A stretch of DNA of 64,000 bases from Acetobacter nitrogenifigens DSM 23921 = NBRC 105050 (GCF_000429165.1 NZ_AUBI01000009.1:106991-170990), one strand, 5' to 3'; positions 54,443 to 63,881 are shown, counted from the stretch's first letter. The notes: generated from the letters alone by a model not told the origin. Numbers and translations: made by a program.

Positions 54443-55729
54443 ATGGATCGATTCATCGCGCACGACTCACGATCATCCGCACAGCGGGCGATGAACCGGT
54501 GCCGGGAGTTGAGTGAGGCGCCCTACAGCGATATTCCTGACGGTCTCTTTCGCCCTTTTCTGGGGTCGGCGCACACAGTCACATCAGAACGCGTCATGGC
54601 CTGGATGCAGGAAGCCGGTCTGTCGGTCCGGCGCGACGCGATAGGCACCCTTATCGGCCGATATGAAGGAGCGCAGCCCGACGCCCCTGCCTTGCTGATT
54701 GGCTCGCATATCGACAGCGTTCGAAACGGCGGCGCTTTTGACGGCATGCTTGGAGTCGTATTGGCGATCGAATGCGTGTCCGCGCTGCGGTCAAACAACC
54801 AGCGCCTGCCGTGCGCCATCGAGGTCGCTGCATTTGGCGACGAGGAAGGTTCCCGCTTCCCTCAATCCATGCTCGGCTCACGCACGCTCAGCGGCAAATC
54901 CGTTGGCTCAGTAGCCGGAATACAGGATCAGGACGGCGTCACCTTACAATATGCGCTGAAAGGCGTCGGCCTCGACATTGCCTGCCTTGAGAGGGCGCAT
55001 CGCTCGCCACATGAGTTTCTGGGATATCTGGAACTCCATATTGAGCAAGGGCCAATTCTGGATAGAGAGGGACTGTCAGTTGCCGCCGTTGAGGCCATTG
55101 TCGGCATAAGACGCTTTCACGTCATCCTGAAGGGCGAAGCAGGCCATGCAGGCACCGTCCCGATGGAAATGCGTCGCGACGCCCTCGCCGCCGCGAGCGA
55201 AATCGTTCTGGGGATAGAGGCCTACGCCAATCAAAGCGAGGGACGGCTGCGCGCGACCGTAGGGAAGTCCGAAGCCTTTCCCGGGGCCATAAATATCATA
55301 CCTGGCCGGGTCGCCTTTACCGTCGAACTACGGTCCGCTGATCGCTCCGGTCTGGATCTTAGCGTTCTCGACGTGACATCGCTGATCGAGACTATCTGCG
55401 CGAGGCGAAACATTTCAGCGACGATTTTCGATAGACAGGATTTCGAGCCCGCCTTGTGCGACACACGTCTCACCGCACGGCTTGAAGACTGTATCGAGAC
55501 AGCCGGACACCCACGCAAACGCCTTGTGAGCGGGGCCGGGCATGACGCGATGATGATGTGCGACTGGATTCCCACGACTATGCTCTTTATCCGTAGCCCG
55601 GGAGGAATAAGCCACCACCCCGCAGAAACCGTCGAATTAAAAGACGTCGCCGCTGCGTTCGACGTCATGATGACCTTTGTCACATCGCTCGACGCATGGC
55701 GCGGGCGTCCTGAAGGAGAAATGCAATGA
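54443..55729 (+). CDS. Zn-dependent M20 amidohydrolase (allantoate amidohydrolase / N-carbamoyl-amino-acid hydrolase type)
   Basis: 428 residues of the HyuC/AllC group. The dinuclear metal ligands are visible in GSHIDSVRNGGAFDGMLG (His, Asp), GDEEGSRF (Glu), LELHIEQGP (His) and GISHHPAE (His). The enzyme cleaves N-carbamoyl amino acids or allantoate. A HyuC-type enzyme finishes hydantoin breakdown begun by other hydantoinases, so a link with hyuAB 6 kb away is possible; a purine link (allantoate) would suit the locus to its right. The start 54443 has a weak ribosome site; 54491 (MNRCREL) is an alternative. The stop overlaps tatD (ATGA). Confidence 0.88.
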   Translation: MDRFIAHDSRSSAQRAMNRCRELSEAPYSDIPDGLFRPFLGSAHTVTSERVMAWMQEAGLSVRRDAIGTLIGRYEGAQPDAPALLIGSHIDSVRNGGAFDGMLGVVLAIECVSALRSNNQRLPCAIEVAAFGDEEGSRFPQSMLGSRTLSGKSVGSVAGIQDQDGVTLQYALKGVGLDIACLERAHRSPHEFLGYLELHIEQGPILDREGLSVAAVEAIVGIRRFHVILKGEAGHAGTVPMEMRRDALAAASEIVLGIEAYANQSEGRLRATVGKSEAFPGAINIIPGRVAFTVELRSADRSGLDLSVLDVTSLIETICARRNISATIFDRQDFEPALCDTRLTARLEDCIETAGHPRKRLVSGAGHDAMMMCDWIPTTMLFIRSPGGISHHPAETVELKDVAAAFDVMMTFVTSLDAWRGRPEGEMQ

Positions 55730-56535
55730 GCGCCGATAACGGGCTTGTGCTGGTCGACAGCCATTGCCACCTCGATTTCGACGAGCTGGAGCCCGATTTC
55801 GAAGACGTCCTGGCTCGAGCAAGGGCTGCAGGCGTCTGCCGCTTCGTGAACATCGGCATTCAGGTCAGCCGCCATCAGCACGCACTACAACGCACACAGC
55901 ACCACGGCGATATTTTTCATTCGGTAGGCACGCACCCGCATTGGGCCGCCGAAGAAAATGACGTGACTGTGGAGCAGCTCATCGCGCTGGCGGCTCATCC
56001 CAAAGTCATCGGCATTGGCGAAGTCGGCCTGGACCGCATCCTCACCGATGCGCCATGGGACGCGCAGATGCGTAATCTTCTGGTCCATATCGATGCGGCA
56101 AGACACACACAGCTGCCCCTGATCATTCATTCCGTGGGCGAAGACCAAGAAATGGAGGCGACGCTGCGAAGGACGGACGCCGAAGGGCGTTTCCCCGTTG
56201 TCATGCACTGTTTTTCTGGTGGCTGGGATCTGGCGCGCGCCAATCTTGAGCTTGGACATTATATATCGTTTTCCGGCCTCCTGACCCATGACGGCCGCGA
56301 GGCTCTGCACGAGATAGCGGCCACACTGCCAGCGGATCGTATCCTTCTCGAAACCGACGCGCCGTCGCTTGCGCCAAAACCCTTCGAGAGCCAGAGAAAC
56401 GAACCCGCCCACATTGTCCATACGCTCGACTTTCTCGCCCGCCTGCGAGGAGTTTCCCGAGCCGCGTTAGCGGCGCAGACCACGGAGAATTTCTTTCGCG
56501 TCTTCAAAAAAGCACCCCGCCCGCACGTATCTTGA
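55726..56535 (+). CDS. TatD-family metal-dependent hydrolase/DNase
   Basis: 269 residues of the TatD family. SHCHLDFDE near the start provides the HxH metal pair. Further conserved segments are VGTHPHWA, IGEVGLDRI, LPLIIHSVG, MHCFSGGWDLA and LLETDAPSLAP. Members are 3'-5' exonucleases or related hydrolases. It is translationally coupled to the M20 amidohydrolase, an uncommon pairing. Confidence 0.9.
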   Translation: MSADNGLVLVDSHCHLDFDELEPDFEDVLARARAAGVCRFVNIGIQVSRHQHALQRTQHHGDIFHSVGTHPHWAAEENDVTVEQLIALAAHPKVIGIGEVGLDRILTDAPWDAQMRNLLVHIDAARHTQLPLIIHSVGEDQEMEATLRRTDAEGRFPVVMHCFSGGWDLARANLELGHYISFSGLLTHDGREALHEIAATLPADRILLETDAPSLAPKPFESQRNEPAHIVHTLDFLARLRGVSRAALAAQTTENFFRVFKKAPRPHVS

Positions 56536-56614
56536 CAGCCGAGCTGGCGTTCTGTTTTTTAGAACGGGTAGCCACAAAAATTGCACTTGCCTGCACAAGA
56601 TACGATAACGCAAC

Positions 56615-56646
56615 ATTGTGCGGTAATGGCTGTGCTTCGGCACAAT
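56615..56646 (+). promoter_or_regulatory. Leader with alternative hairpins before TonB receptor 3
   Basis: The segment GCACAAT at 56640-56646 can pair with ATTGTGC at 56615-56621 (7 bp, 18-base loop). Alternatively, GCACA at 56640-56644 can pair with TGTGC at 56631-56635, closing a TTCG tetraloop. These pairings exclude each other. The segment lies 33 bases ahead of the start codon, where folding could affect translation. This may be chance. Confidence 0.3.
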
Positions 56647-56678
56647 AGAAAACTCAACCCTCAGCGCCGCGGTGGTAA

Positions 56679-58997
56679 ATGACGCCTGTTAAGTTCTGCT
56701 CTGCTCGTTCCGTGCTTCTCATGACCGGATCGATAGGCGCACTTGTCATCGCAGGCAGCTCGACAGCAGTCGCGGCGACTACCCACCAGCCTCAAAAACG
56801 CGCTGTCGCAGCACACGCCGTCAGCCCGGCGGCGCCTGTCGCCGTCGCCTCCAGGCCGGTAGCGAAGGGGCGTCCCGCAGCGCGGCGACTGCCCCGCAGC
56901 GAAGAGGCCGTAACCGTCACGGCGCGGCGTCGCAATGAACGCGCCACCGACGTGCCTGAAGCCGTATACACGATAAAGCCGTCGCAGATTTCCACACTGA
57001 CCGTCGCCGGCGACGATATCCGTTCTCTGGCTGGCCGCACGCCCAGCCTCAATATCGAGTCCTCTTTTGGCCGCACCTTCCCGCGCATCTATATCCGCGG
57101 CCTCGGCAACGCGAACTTCGACACCAACTCGGCCCAGCCCGTCGCGATGTACTATGACGACGTGGTGCTGGATAACCCGGTCCTGCGCTCCTTTCCGCTG
57201 TTCGACCTCGCAGACACCGAAGTGCTCGCCGGACCGCAAGGGACGTTGTTCGGTCGCAATACGCCTGCTGGCGTCATCAACATCCACTCAAAGGGGCCGG
57301 AGGACAAGACGACCGGCTATATCAGCCAGAGTTATGGCACGTTCAATTCCGCAGTTACGCAAGGCGCTGTGAATATCGCCGTCGTGCCGCACAAGTTCTC
57401 GATGCGGCTTTCGATCATCAACCAGCGCCGAGATAACTGGGTTCATAACGTCTATGACGGACCACGCTGGAAGAAGAGCCTGGAGGGTTACGAAGATATC
57501 GCAGGGCGCCTGCAGGGCCTGTACACCATTGATGATTCGGCCAACATCCTTTTCGAGGTCAACGCCCGTCATGTCGAGGGCACAGCCACCCTGTTCCGCG
57601 CCAATTTGTACCAGCATGGTTATCAGGGCATTCGTCCCGGCTACGATATCTACAACGTCTCGCAGAACGGCGATAACGCCCAAAATCTGACGACTGCAGG
57701 CGGGCATATCAAAGCCACGAAGAACTTCGCGCATTTCGGCGTTCAGCTGATCAGTTCCTGGACCGAAGGCTCCCTAAGCTCGATCGGTTCGATCGACGGC
57801 GGAAATCCTTCAACGGTCCCGTTCAGTGTTCAGACCGGAACGTCGGCGCCGAAAATCAGCCAGACGACGCAGGAACTCCGCGTCTACACCGTCAAAACCG
57901 GAAAGTTTTTTGACCAGGCTGGCGTCTACTACTTTAACGAATTTCTCGACGACTACGATTACAACTACAATTCGACAACTATGAAGACGACGGAACTCGC
58001 CAACCAGCGCCAGAACGAGAATTCAGTCGGCGTATTCGATTCCATGACTTATGACATTTTACATAACTTAAGCGTCACTGGTGGAATTCGTTACACATAC
58101 GACTTCAAAAATTTCAGCGCGACACGCATTTTTGGCGGCGACGGCCCGCTGGCTCTGTCCCAGGCCTCGCACTCGAACAACATCAGCTGGGACGCGAGCG
58201 TAAACTACAAGATTACGCCGAACATGAGCGTCTATTTCCGCGCTGCGACGGGCTTTCTCGCCCCCAGTTTTCAGGGGCGTCTAACGAGCAACAGCTACAT
58301 TTCCAAAGCGTCAGCAGAACGCAACACGTCGTTTGAGCTCGGCTACAAGGCGAACCTCGCACAGGGCCGCGTTCAGCTGACCGGCGCAGCCTATATGTGG
58401 AACACCAAGAACATGCAGCTGACGGCGTCGGGCGGAACGTCAAACCAGATCCAGCTGTTGAACGCCGATCATGTCGTCGGACGCGGGTTTGAATTCAGCG
58501 CACAAACTTACCCGATCGAGAATCTCTCGATCAGCGCCAACATGAGCTACAATTTCACCCAGATCCATTCTCCCGGTCTGGAGTCTGGCGCATGCGGCGT
58601 AGGCTGCACGATGCTCAACCCGATCGACGCGACGACCGGGCTTGCGAAAATCAATGGCAACGGCCTGCCTTATGCGCCCCGCTGGATCGCGAACCTGAAC
58701 GCGTCCTACAGGATTCCGCTCACCAACACGAAACGACTCGTTCTGTCCACGGACTGGTCATGGCGTAGTCAGGAATTTTTCACGCTCTACCGTTCCGTAG
58801 AATTTGAAGGCAAGGCCCTGCTCCTTGGTGGCGCAAGCCTAGCCTACGAAGACACGAAGCATCACTACTCCGCCAGCGTCTACGTTCGAAACATCACAAA
58901 CAAGGTCATCGGCATCGGCGCGCTCGATTTCGACAACTATACCGGTTACATCAACGACCCACGTATCATTGGAGGTTCGTTACGATATGATTTTTGA
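56679..58997 (+). CDS. TonB-dependent outer-membrane receptor 3 (nucleoside/purine locus)
   Basis: 772 residues with a signal sequence (to about residue 30), an Ala/Arg/Pro-rich linker, and the TonB-box-like EEAVTVTARRRNER. The plug contains IYIRGLGNANFDTNSAQPV and QGTLFGRNTPAGVINI, and the barrel ends in GSLRYDF. The next gene overlaps its stop by 11 bases and encodes an exported nucleoside hydrolase; a purine permease and adenine deaminase follow. This placement suggests that the receptor imports nucleosides or a nucleoside-containing compound. Confidence 0.92.
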   Translation: MTPVKFCSARSVLLMTGSIGALVIAGSSTAVAATTHQPQKRAVAAHAVSPAAPVAVASRPVAKGRPAARRLPRSEEAVTVTARRRNERATDVPEAVYTIKPSQISTLTVAGDDIRSLAGRTPSLNIESSFGRTFPRIYIRGLGNANFDTNSAQPVAMYYDDVVLDNPVLRSFPLFDLADTEVLAGPQGTLFGRNTPAGVINIHSKGPEDKTTGYISQSYGTFNSAVTQGAVNIAVVPHKFSMRLSIINQRRDNWVHNVYDGPRWKKSLEGYEDIAGRLQGLYTIDDSANILFEVNARHVEGTATLFRANLYQHGYQGIRPGYDIYNVSQNGDNAQNLTTAGGHIKATKNFAHFGVQLISSWTEGSLSSIGSIDGGNPSTVPFSVQTGTSAPKISQTTQELRVYTVKTGKFFDQAGVYYFNEFLDDYDYNYNSTTMKTTELANQRQNENSVGVFDSMTYDILHNLSVTGGIRYTYDFKNFSATRIFGGDGPLALSQASHSNNISWDASVNYKITPNMSVYFRAATGFLAPSFQGRLTSNSYISKASAERNTSFELGYKANLAQGRVQLTGAAYMWNTKNMQLTASGGTSNQIQLLNADHVVGRGFEFSAQTYPIENLSISANMSYNFTQIHSPGLESGACGVGCTMLNPIDATTGLAKINGNGLPYAPRWIANLNASYRIPLTNTKRLVLSTDWSWRSQEFFTLYRSVEFEGKALLLGGASLAYEDTKHHYSASVYVRNITNKVIGIGALDFDNYTGYINDPRIIGGSLRYDF

Positions 58998-60123
58998 TCG
59001 GATGACAGGCGCTGTCCTTCGCCGCGTCTCACTCGCCGCCGCCCTGACGCTGTCAATCGTCGCGACAGCCACAGCCGCCTCGCCGACTGACGCCGATCAG
59101 AATCTCGTTTTTATCGACAACGATTTTTCGGGACCTGGAGAGACTAATATCGAGTCTCTCTATCCTGCGCTATCCGATCCACACGCCAGGCTTCTGGGCG
59201 TCGGAGCTGTAACGGGCGATGCGTGGCGTGACGAGGGCGCCGCCCATCTCCTTGCCTTCCTCAAACAGGTTGGATGCCCGTCACTCCCTCTCTATTTGGG
59301 CGCGGAAATGCCGCTGGTCCGCACTGCAAACGAGATGTACGCCTGGGAGGCCCAATACGGCCGCATCATCTGGAAGGGCGCATGGCAACCCGCCAGCCCC
59401 CGCCACCCAACGGGGCACCCGGATCAACCGTCCCTGATCCCGGCGATGCCTGAAGGGTTTACGCCGACGCTTCCTCATGGGGAGAGCGCCGCTCACGCCA
59501 TGATCGACGCGGTCCATCGTTACCCGCATCAGGTGACCATCGTGGCGGGCGGCCCCCTCACCGACGTCGCGCTTGCAATCAAGCTGGACAGTGAATTCGC
59601 CGGGCTCGCCAAACAACTGGTCTTCATGGGCGGCCTGCTGGACACGGATCATCCCCAGATCGCTGTCGAAAAAACACACGAGATCGATTTCTACACCGAT
59701 TTCAACATGATCTTTGACCCGGAGGCGGCGCATATCGTGCTTACCGCTCCGTGGCGTAGCATCACCAATATGGGAAATGTCACGCTCGGCGTCCTGCTCA
59801 AGACGGAACTACGAGAGCAGGCCAAAGGAAAAAAAGCGCCACTCGCAGCATATTTCGCCCGTTACGCGCAGCCCGGCATCCCGATGTGGGATGAACTGAC
59901 CACGGCGGTCGCGCTACATCCGGAACTGGTGACGTCGTCCGTAGACGCCACGATGGATGTCGAGATCGCGCGAGGGATGTTCTATGGTCGCGCCCACGCC
60001 CGCCCGCTGTCGCTGTCCTTGAAGGGCGCTCCGGTGGTACACATCGTTACGGCGGTCGATGCTGCAAAATTCTATCAGATTTTCGCCGAAGGATTCGATG
60101 GCTCGGCCCGTTGCTCACAGTAA
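58987..60123 (+). CDS. Exported nucleoside hydrolase-like protein
   Basis: About 378 residues, starting at ATG 58987 with GGAGG upstream. A Sec signal (hydrophobic stretch ending ATATAAS) precedes the nucleoside hydrolase domain. The usual N-terminal metal motif DxDPGxDD is replaced by DNDFSGPGETN (Asp44, Asp46), so the classical D14-D15 pair is missing or displaced. Later family features VTIVAGGPLTDVALAI, QLVFMGGLLD and TDFNMIFDPEAAHIV are present. It would hydrolyse nucleosides to base and ribose in the periplasm if active. It is coupled to the TonB receptor gene. Confidence 0.82.
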   Translation: MIFDRMTGAVLRRVSLAAALTLSIVATATAASPTDADQNLVFIDNDFSGPGETNIESLYPALSDPHARLLGVGAVTGDAWRDEGAAHLLAFLKQVGCPSLPLYLGAEMPLVRTANEMYAWEAQYGRIIWKGAWQPASPRHPTGHPDQPSLIPAMPEGFTPTLPHGESAAHAMIDAVHRYPHQVTIVAGGPLTDVALAIKLDSEFAGLAKQLVFMGGLLDTDHPQIAVEKTHEIDFYTDFNMIFDPEAAHIVLTAPWRSITNMGNVTLGVLLKTELREQAKGKKAPLAAYFARYAQPGIPMWDELTTAVALHPELVTSSVDATMDVEIARGMFYGRAHARPLSLSLKGAPVVHIVTAVDAAKFYQIFAEGFDGSARCSQ

Positions 60124-60221
60124 TCAACGGGCCGATGCCCTCCTAAAGAGCAGCCTCAATTCCTGAACCAAAACGTTAATGCTACAGACGCCGTTCATCG
60201 CCCTGACGAAGGAGACAGGCC

Positions 60222-61586
60222 CTGTCCACCCCCGACCTGCCCGCGGCGCCCCCTTCTGGTGGCGGCATTCTGCGTTTTTTGTCGCCGGACCGGGCCAATC
60301 CGCCTGAAACCAGTCTCACGCGCGAATTTCTAGCCGCACTGACGACATTCGGCGCGATGGGATACGTCGTGGTCGTGAACCCGCAGATTCTGTCGGTCAC
60401 GGGGGCGGATCGGCACGCGTTGATCGTCATCACGGCGCTGGCGGCGATCGTCGGGTCGCTTTTCATGGGGTTCATCGGACGTCTGCCGATCGCTCTGGCC
60501 CCCGCCATGGGCACCAACACCGTGTTTGCCATGGCCGTGGCCGGAAGCGGCGTGTCTTACGGAACCGCGCTGGTGATGGTTCTGGTCGGGGGGATCGTTT
60601 TCACGCTGTTCTCGGCAAGTCGCCTGCGTGAACAGGTGGTGATGGCTTTCCCCGAAGCGATACGCACGGGGCTGCAATGTGGCCTTGGACTGTTTATCGC
60701 GAAGCTTGGCCTTATGGGCGGCGGCTTGCTGACCCGCGACGGGCATTTCGGAGATCTGCGGGAGCCGTCCGTGATGCTCGCCGGGGCCGCTCTGCTGGCC
60801 ACTCCCGTTCTGTTGGCTCTGCGCGTGCCGGCAGCGTTGCTGCTTTCGATCGTCGCGGTGACGTTGATCGGTCTGCTTGTGCCGGGTGCGCATGGGGATG
60901 CGCTTACTCACCTTCCTGCCGCTCCGGTGCAGATGCCGCCCTGGCCCAGTGATTATACGTTCGCGTTCGATTTCGGGTCGTTCATGAACCATCTGGCGTT
61001 GGCCTTGCCGCTCGCCGGGTATTTTTTCCTGGGCGACTTCTTCTCGGCGACGGCGACCCTTATCGGCGTCACGCGCCGGGCGGGGCTGATGAATGCTGAC
61101 GGAAAACTGCCAAACGCACGCGCCGCCTATCTTGCGGACGGGCTGGCCTCAATGGTCGGTTCCTGCATCGGCAGCCCGACGATCGCAGCGTATGTCGAGT
61201 CCGCAACCGGGGTCGAAACAGGCGGCAGAACCGGCTTGACCGCCATCCTCGTGGCGATCCTGTTCACCTTCGCGATGTTCTTCTGGCCGCTGATCGCCGC
61301 CGTTCCCGCTCAGGCCACCACGCCTGCGCTGGTCATGGTCGGCGTGATGATGATGGAGGGCATCCGCCATCTCGACTGTTCGAAGCTGGAAAATACAGTC
61401 AGCGCCGTTCTGATCATGCTTCTGACCGTCACGACGGGCAATCTTGTAATCGGGCTTGCTGCCGGTTCCTTTGCCTACACGTTGATGGCCCTCGCCCTGC
61501 GTATCCGGGTAGCGCCCGTGCTGCTGCTCACCGACTTATTGCTGGCAGTTTATGTCGCGCTCAGCGCCTTGACGCTGCATCACTGA
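60222..61586 (+). CDS. NCS2/AzgA-family purine permease
   Basis: About 454 residues if translation starts at the CTG at 60222, which is 7 bases after a perfect AAGGAG (60209-60214). The next candidate start is TTG 60279, without a ribosome site. No in-frame ATG precedes the first conserved part. The protein has about 12-14 hydrophobic segments and AzgA-type motifs EFLAALTTFGAMGYVVVVNP, ALAPAMGTNTVFA and FFSATATLIGVTRRAG. It imports adenine, guanine or hypoxanthine by proton symport. Adenine deaminase follows 23 bases downstream. Confidence 0.88.
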   Translation: MSTPDLPAAPPSGGGILRFLSPDRANPPETSLTREFLAALTTFGAMGYVVVVNPQILSVTGADRHALIVITALAAIVGSLFMGFIGRLPIALAPAMGTNTVFAMAVAGSGVSYGTALVMVLVGGIVFTLFSASRLREQVVMAFPEAIRTGLQCGLGLFIAKLGLMGGGLLTRDGHFGDLREPSVMLAGAALLATPVLLALRVPAALLLSIVAVTLIGLLVPGAHGDALTHLPAAPVQMPPWPSDYTFAFDFGSFMNHLALALPLAGYFFLGDFFSATATLIGVTRRAGLMNADGKLPNARAAYLADGLASMVGSCIGSPTIAAYVESATGVETGGRTGLTAILVAILFTFAMFFWPLIAAVPAQATTPALVMVGVMMMEGIRHLDCSKLENTVSAVLIMLLTVTTGNLVIGLAAGSFAYTLMALALRIRVAPVLLLTDLLLAVYVALSALTLHH

Positions 61587-61609
61587 AACTCCTGAAAGGG
61601 TCATCAAAA

Positions 61610-63400
61610 ATGACAGAGATAAAGGCAAAGCCGGGGGCCGACCTCGATGATCCTGCGCTGCGCGATCGTGCAGTGAAAGCGGCGGCTGGCGAGCATCCTT
61701 TCGATATTCTTTTAACTGGCGGCCTCGTCGCCGATATGGTGACTGGCGAATTGCGGGAAGCTGACGTCGGTCTGGTTGGGCCGCTGATCGCAAGCGTGCA
61801 TCCCAGAGGCGGACGAGCGGATGCCGCGCGCATCATCGAACTTGACGGCGCGGTGGTGGCGCCCGGCCTGATCGACACGCATCTTCATATCGAAAGCTCG
61901 ATGATCACGCCCCGCAGCTACGCGGAAGTCGTTGTTCCGCAAGGCACCACGACAATCTGCTGGGACCCGCATGAAGTCGGCAATGTCGGCGGCCTTGACG
62001 CCGTGCGCTGGGCAGTCGCAGCCGCCCGCGACCTGCCGCTGCGCATTCTTGTAGAAGCGCCGTCTTGCGTGCCATCCGCTCCGGGCCTGGAGCGCGCCGG
62101 CGCCGTGTTCGACGCTTCCGCCATGGCGGAAATGCTTTCCTGGCCGGAGATCATCGGCGTCGCCGAAGTCATGGACATGCGCGGCGTCATCGAACGTTCG
62201 CCTCATATGAGCAGTATTGTTCAGGCTGGTCTCGACAGCGGCAAGCGCGTCTTCGGGCACGCACGCGGTCTGTCCGATGCCCCTTTGCAGGCTTTCTGCG
62301 CTGCAGGCGTTGAATCCGACCACGAACTGACAGGCGAGCAGGACGTACTCTCCAAACTCCGTGCAGGGCTCACGCTCGAACTTCGCGGGTCCCACCCCGA
62401 CATGGCGATCGAAGCTGTAAAGGCGTTCGAGACGCTGGGCCATGTACCGCAGACGGTGACGCTCTGCACGGACGATATCTTTCCGGACGACCTTGTCGCC
62501 AAAGGCGGCGTGATCGCTCTCGTGCGTCTGCTGGTTACGGCAGGCATGAAGCCGCTGGATGTCCTGCGTTGCGGCACGCTGAACGCAGCGCGCTGGTTGG
62601 GACGTAACGATCTCGGCCTGATTGCGCCGGGTCGCCGAGCCGACATGGTCATCTATGGCGACCTGTCCTCCCTCCCGATTCAGCGTGTTTTCGTGTCAGG
62701 GCATGAAGCCGCAATAGGCGGCGCGCTGACGACGTCTCCCAGGCCGGACACGCTGATCGCACCGAAGGGCACAATGAAGCTCGCCCCGGTGACGGAAGCC
62801 GCGTTCCATATCCCCGCTCCAGATTTGGCCGACGGCGAAAAAGTCCGCATTCATACCGTCCATACACCACGCTTCACCCGTTGGGCGGAGCGGAACGTCG
62901 TCGTCCAGAACGGCGCGATCGTGTTGCCGGAAGACTGCATTATCATGGCGGTGTTCAACCGCTACGGCATGTCCGACAAACCAGGCATCGGTGTGATGGA
63001 GGGGTGGGGCGAATGGCGCGGCGCTTTCGCCACGACGATTCTGCACGATAGCCATAACCTCGCGGTGTTCGGCCGCAATCCCACCGATTTAGCAGCGGCC
63101 GCGAATGCCCTGATTGAGTGCGGCGGTGGCATGGCCGCTGTGATCGACGGCAAATCGACTTGCGTGCTCGACCTGCCCGTCTGCGGATTACTCTCTGAAG
63201 AGCCGCCGCTGGTTGTGGCCGAAAGGTTCGCGGCTATGCGCGCAGCGTCTCTGGATATCGCCACAGACGTTCCGGCGCCGTTGGTCAAGCTGGTCATTGG
63301 CGCCAGCCTTGCCTGCAACCCGGGTCCACATGTCACGGATCTCGGGATTACTGATGGTATGACCGGTCGGATTGTTACTGAAGCAATAGTGGCGCTTTAA
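61610..63400 (+). CDS. adeC: Adenine deaminase
   Basis: 596 residues of the AdeC family, converting adenine to hypoxanthine and ammonia. Metal and family motifs are GLIDTHLHIESSM, TTTICWDPHEVGNV, AEVMDMRGVI, GHARGLS, SDHELTGEQD, CTDDIFPDDL and the C-terminal TILHDSHNLAVFG. The start ATG has AAAGGG about 9 bases upstream. It completes the purine scavenging set. Confidence 0.95.
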   Translation: MTEIKAKPGADLDDPALRDRAVKAAAGEHPFDILLTGGLVADMVTGELREADVGLVGPLIASVHPRGGRADAARIIELDGAVVAPGLIDTHLHIESSMITPRSYAEVVVPQGTTTICWDPHEVGNVGGLDAVRWAVAAARDLPLRILVEAPSCVPSAPGLERAGAVFDASAMAEMLSWPEIIGVAEVMDMRGVIERSPHMSSIVQAGLDSGKRVFGHARGLSDAPLQAFCAAGVESDHELTGEQDVLSKLRAGLTLELRGSHPDMAIEAVKAFETLGHVPQTVTLCTDDIFPDDLVAKGGVIALVRLLVTAGMKPLDVLRCGTLNAARWLGRNDLGLIAPGRRADMVIYGDLSSLPIQRVFVSGHEAAIGGALTTSPRPDTLIAPKGTMKLAPVTEAAFHIPAPDLADGEKVRIHTVHTPRFTRWAERNVVVQNGAIVLPEDCIIMAVFNRYGMSDKPGIGVMEGWGEWRGAFATTILHDSHNLAVFGRNPTDLAAAANALIECGGGMAAVIDGKSTCVLDLPVCGLLSEEPPLVVAERFAAMRAASLDIATDVPAPLVKLVIGASLACNPGPHVTDLGITDGMTGRIVTEAIVAL

Positions 63401-63468
63401 ACAGGCTGCCTATTTTTTATTATGAGTGGTTCGGTAATTGCAAAAGACTACTGAGCGAAGAGGTTTAT

Positions 63469-63723
63469 CTGTCCGACGTCCCCGATGACGTGCCTGACCT
63501 GCTGCCGAGTGCCTCAGCGGTCTATGCCCGCAAGGTCGGCCGCCTGACCGACGCCCTCAACCGCCCCGAGGAACGGCTGGAAGCCGCCGAGGCGCTGCGG
63601 GCGCTAATCGAGAAGGTCGTACTCACTCCCGGCCCGAACCGGGGCGAGATTGACGCAATGCTGTATGGAGTAACTGGGCACGATCCTGACCTGGATCGAA
63701 CGGCAAGCCATTGGAAAGGCTAA
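63469..63723 (+). pseudogene. C-terminal remnant of a serine recombinase (resolvase/integrase)
   Basis: The frame reads VPDLLPSASAVYARKVGRL then EERLEAAEALRALIEKVVLT and PGPNRGEIDAMLYG, the end of large serine recombinases found on mobile elements. No N-terminal catalytic part precedes it: adenine deaminase ends 69 bases upstream. After LYG the frame is shifted; the other frame continues with the expected TILTWIERQAIGKAKNTNT and reads straight into the 3' end of the tRNA gene. It is a relic of an element inserted at tRNA-fMet. Confidence 0.75.
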
Positions 63724-63761
63724 AAACACGAACACTCCCGGAGCTGGGCTCACGGGAGTGT
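63721..63761 (-). terminator. Intrinsic terminator of the rRNA operon
   Basis: On the minus strand ACACTCCCG and CGGGAGTGT form a 9-bp GC-rich stem around a 12-base loop, followed by TCGTGTTTTT. The stem lies just downstream of the tRNA-fMet 3' end. It shows that transcription of the rrn operon comes from the right and ends here. Confidence 0.85.
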
Positions 63762-63770
63762 CGGTATCGT

Positions 63771-63847
<77 letters not shown>

Positions 63848-63881
63848 TTGGGTGATTATGTGTGTGTAGAGTGGGTTGGAA

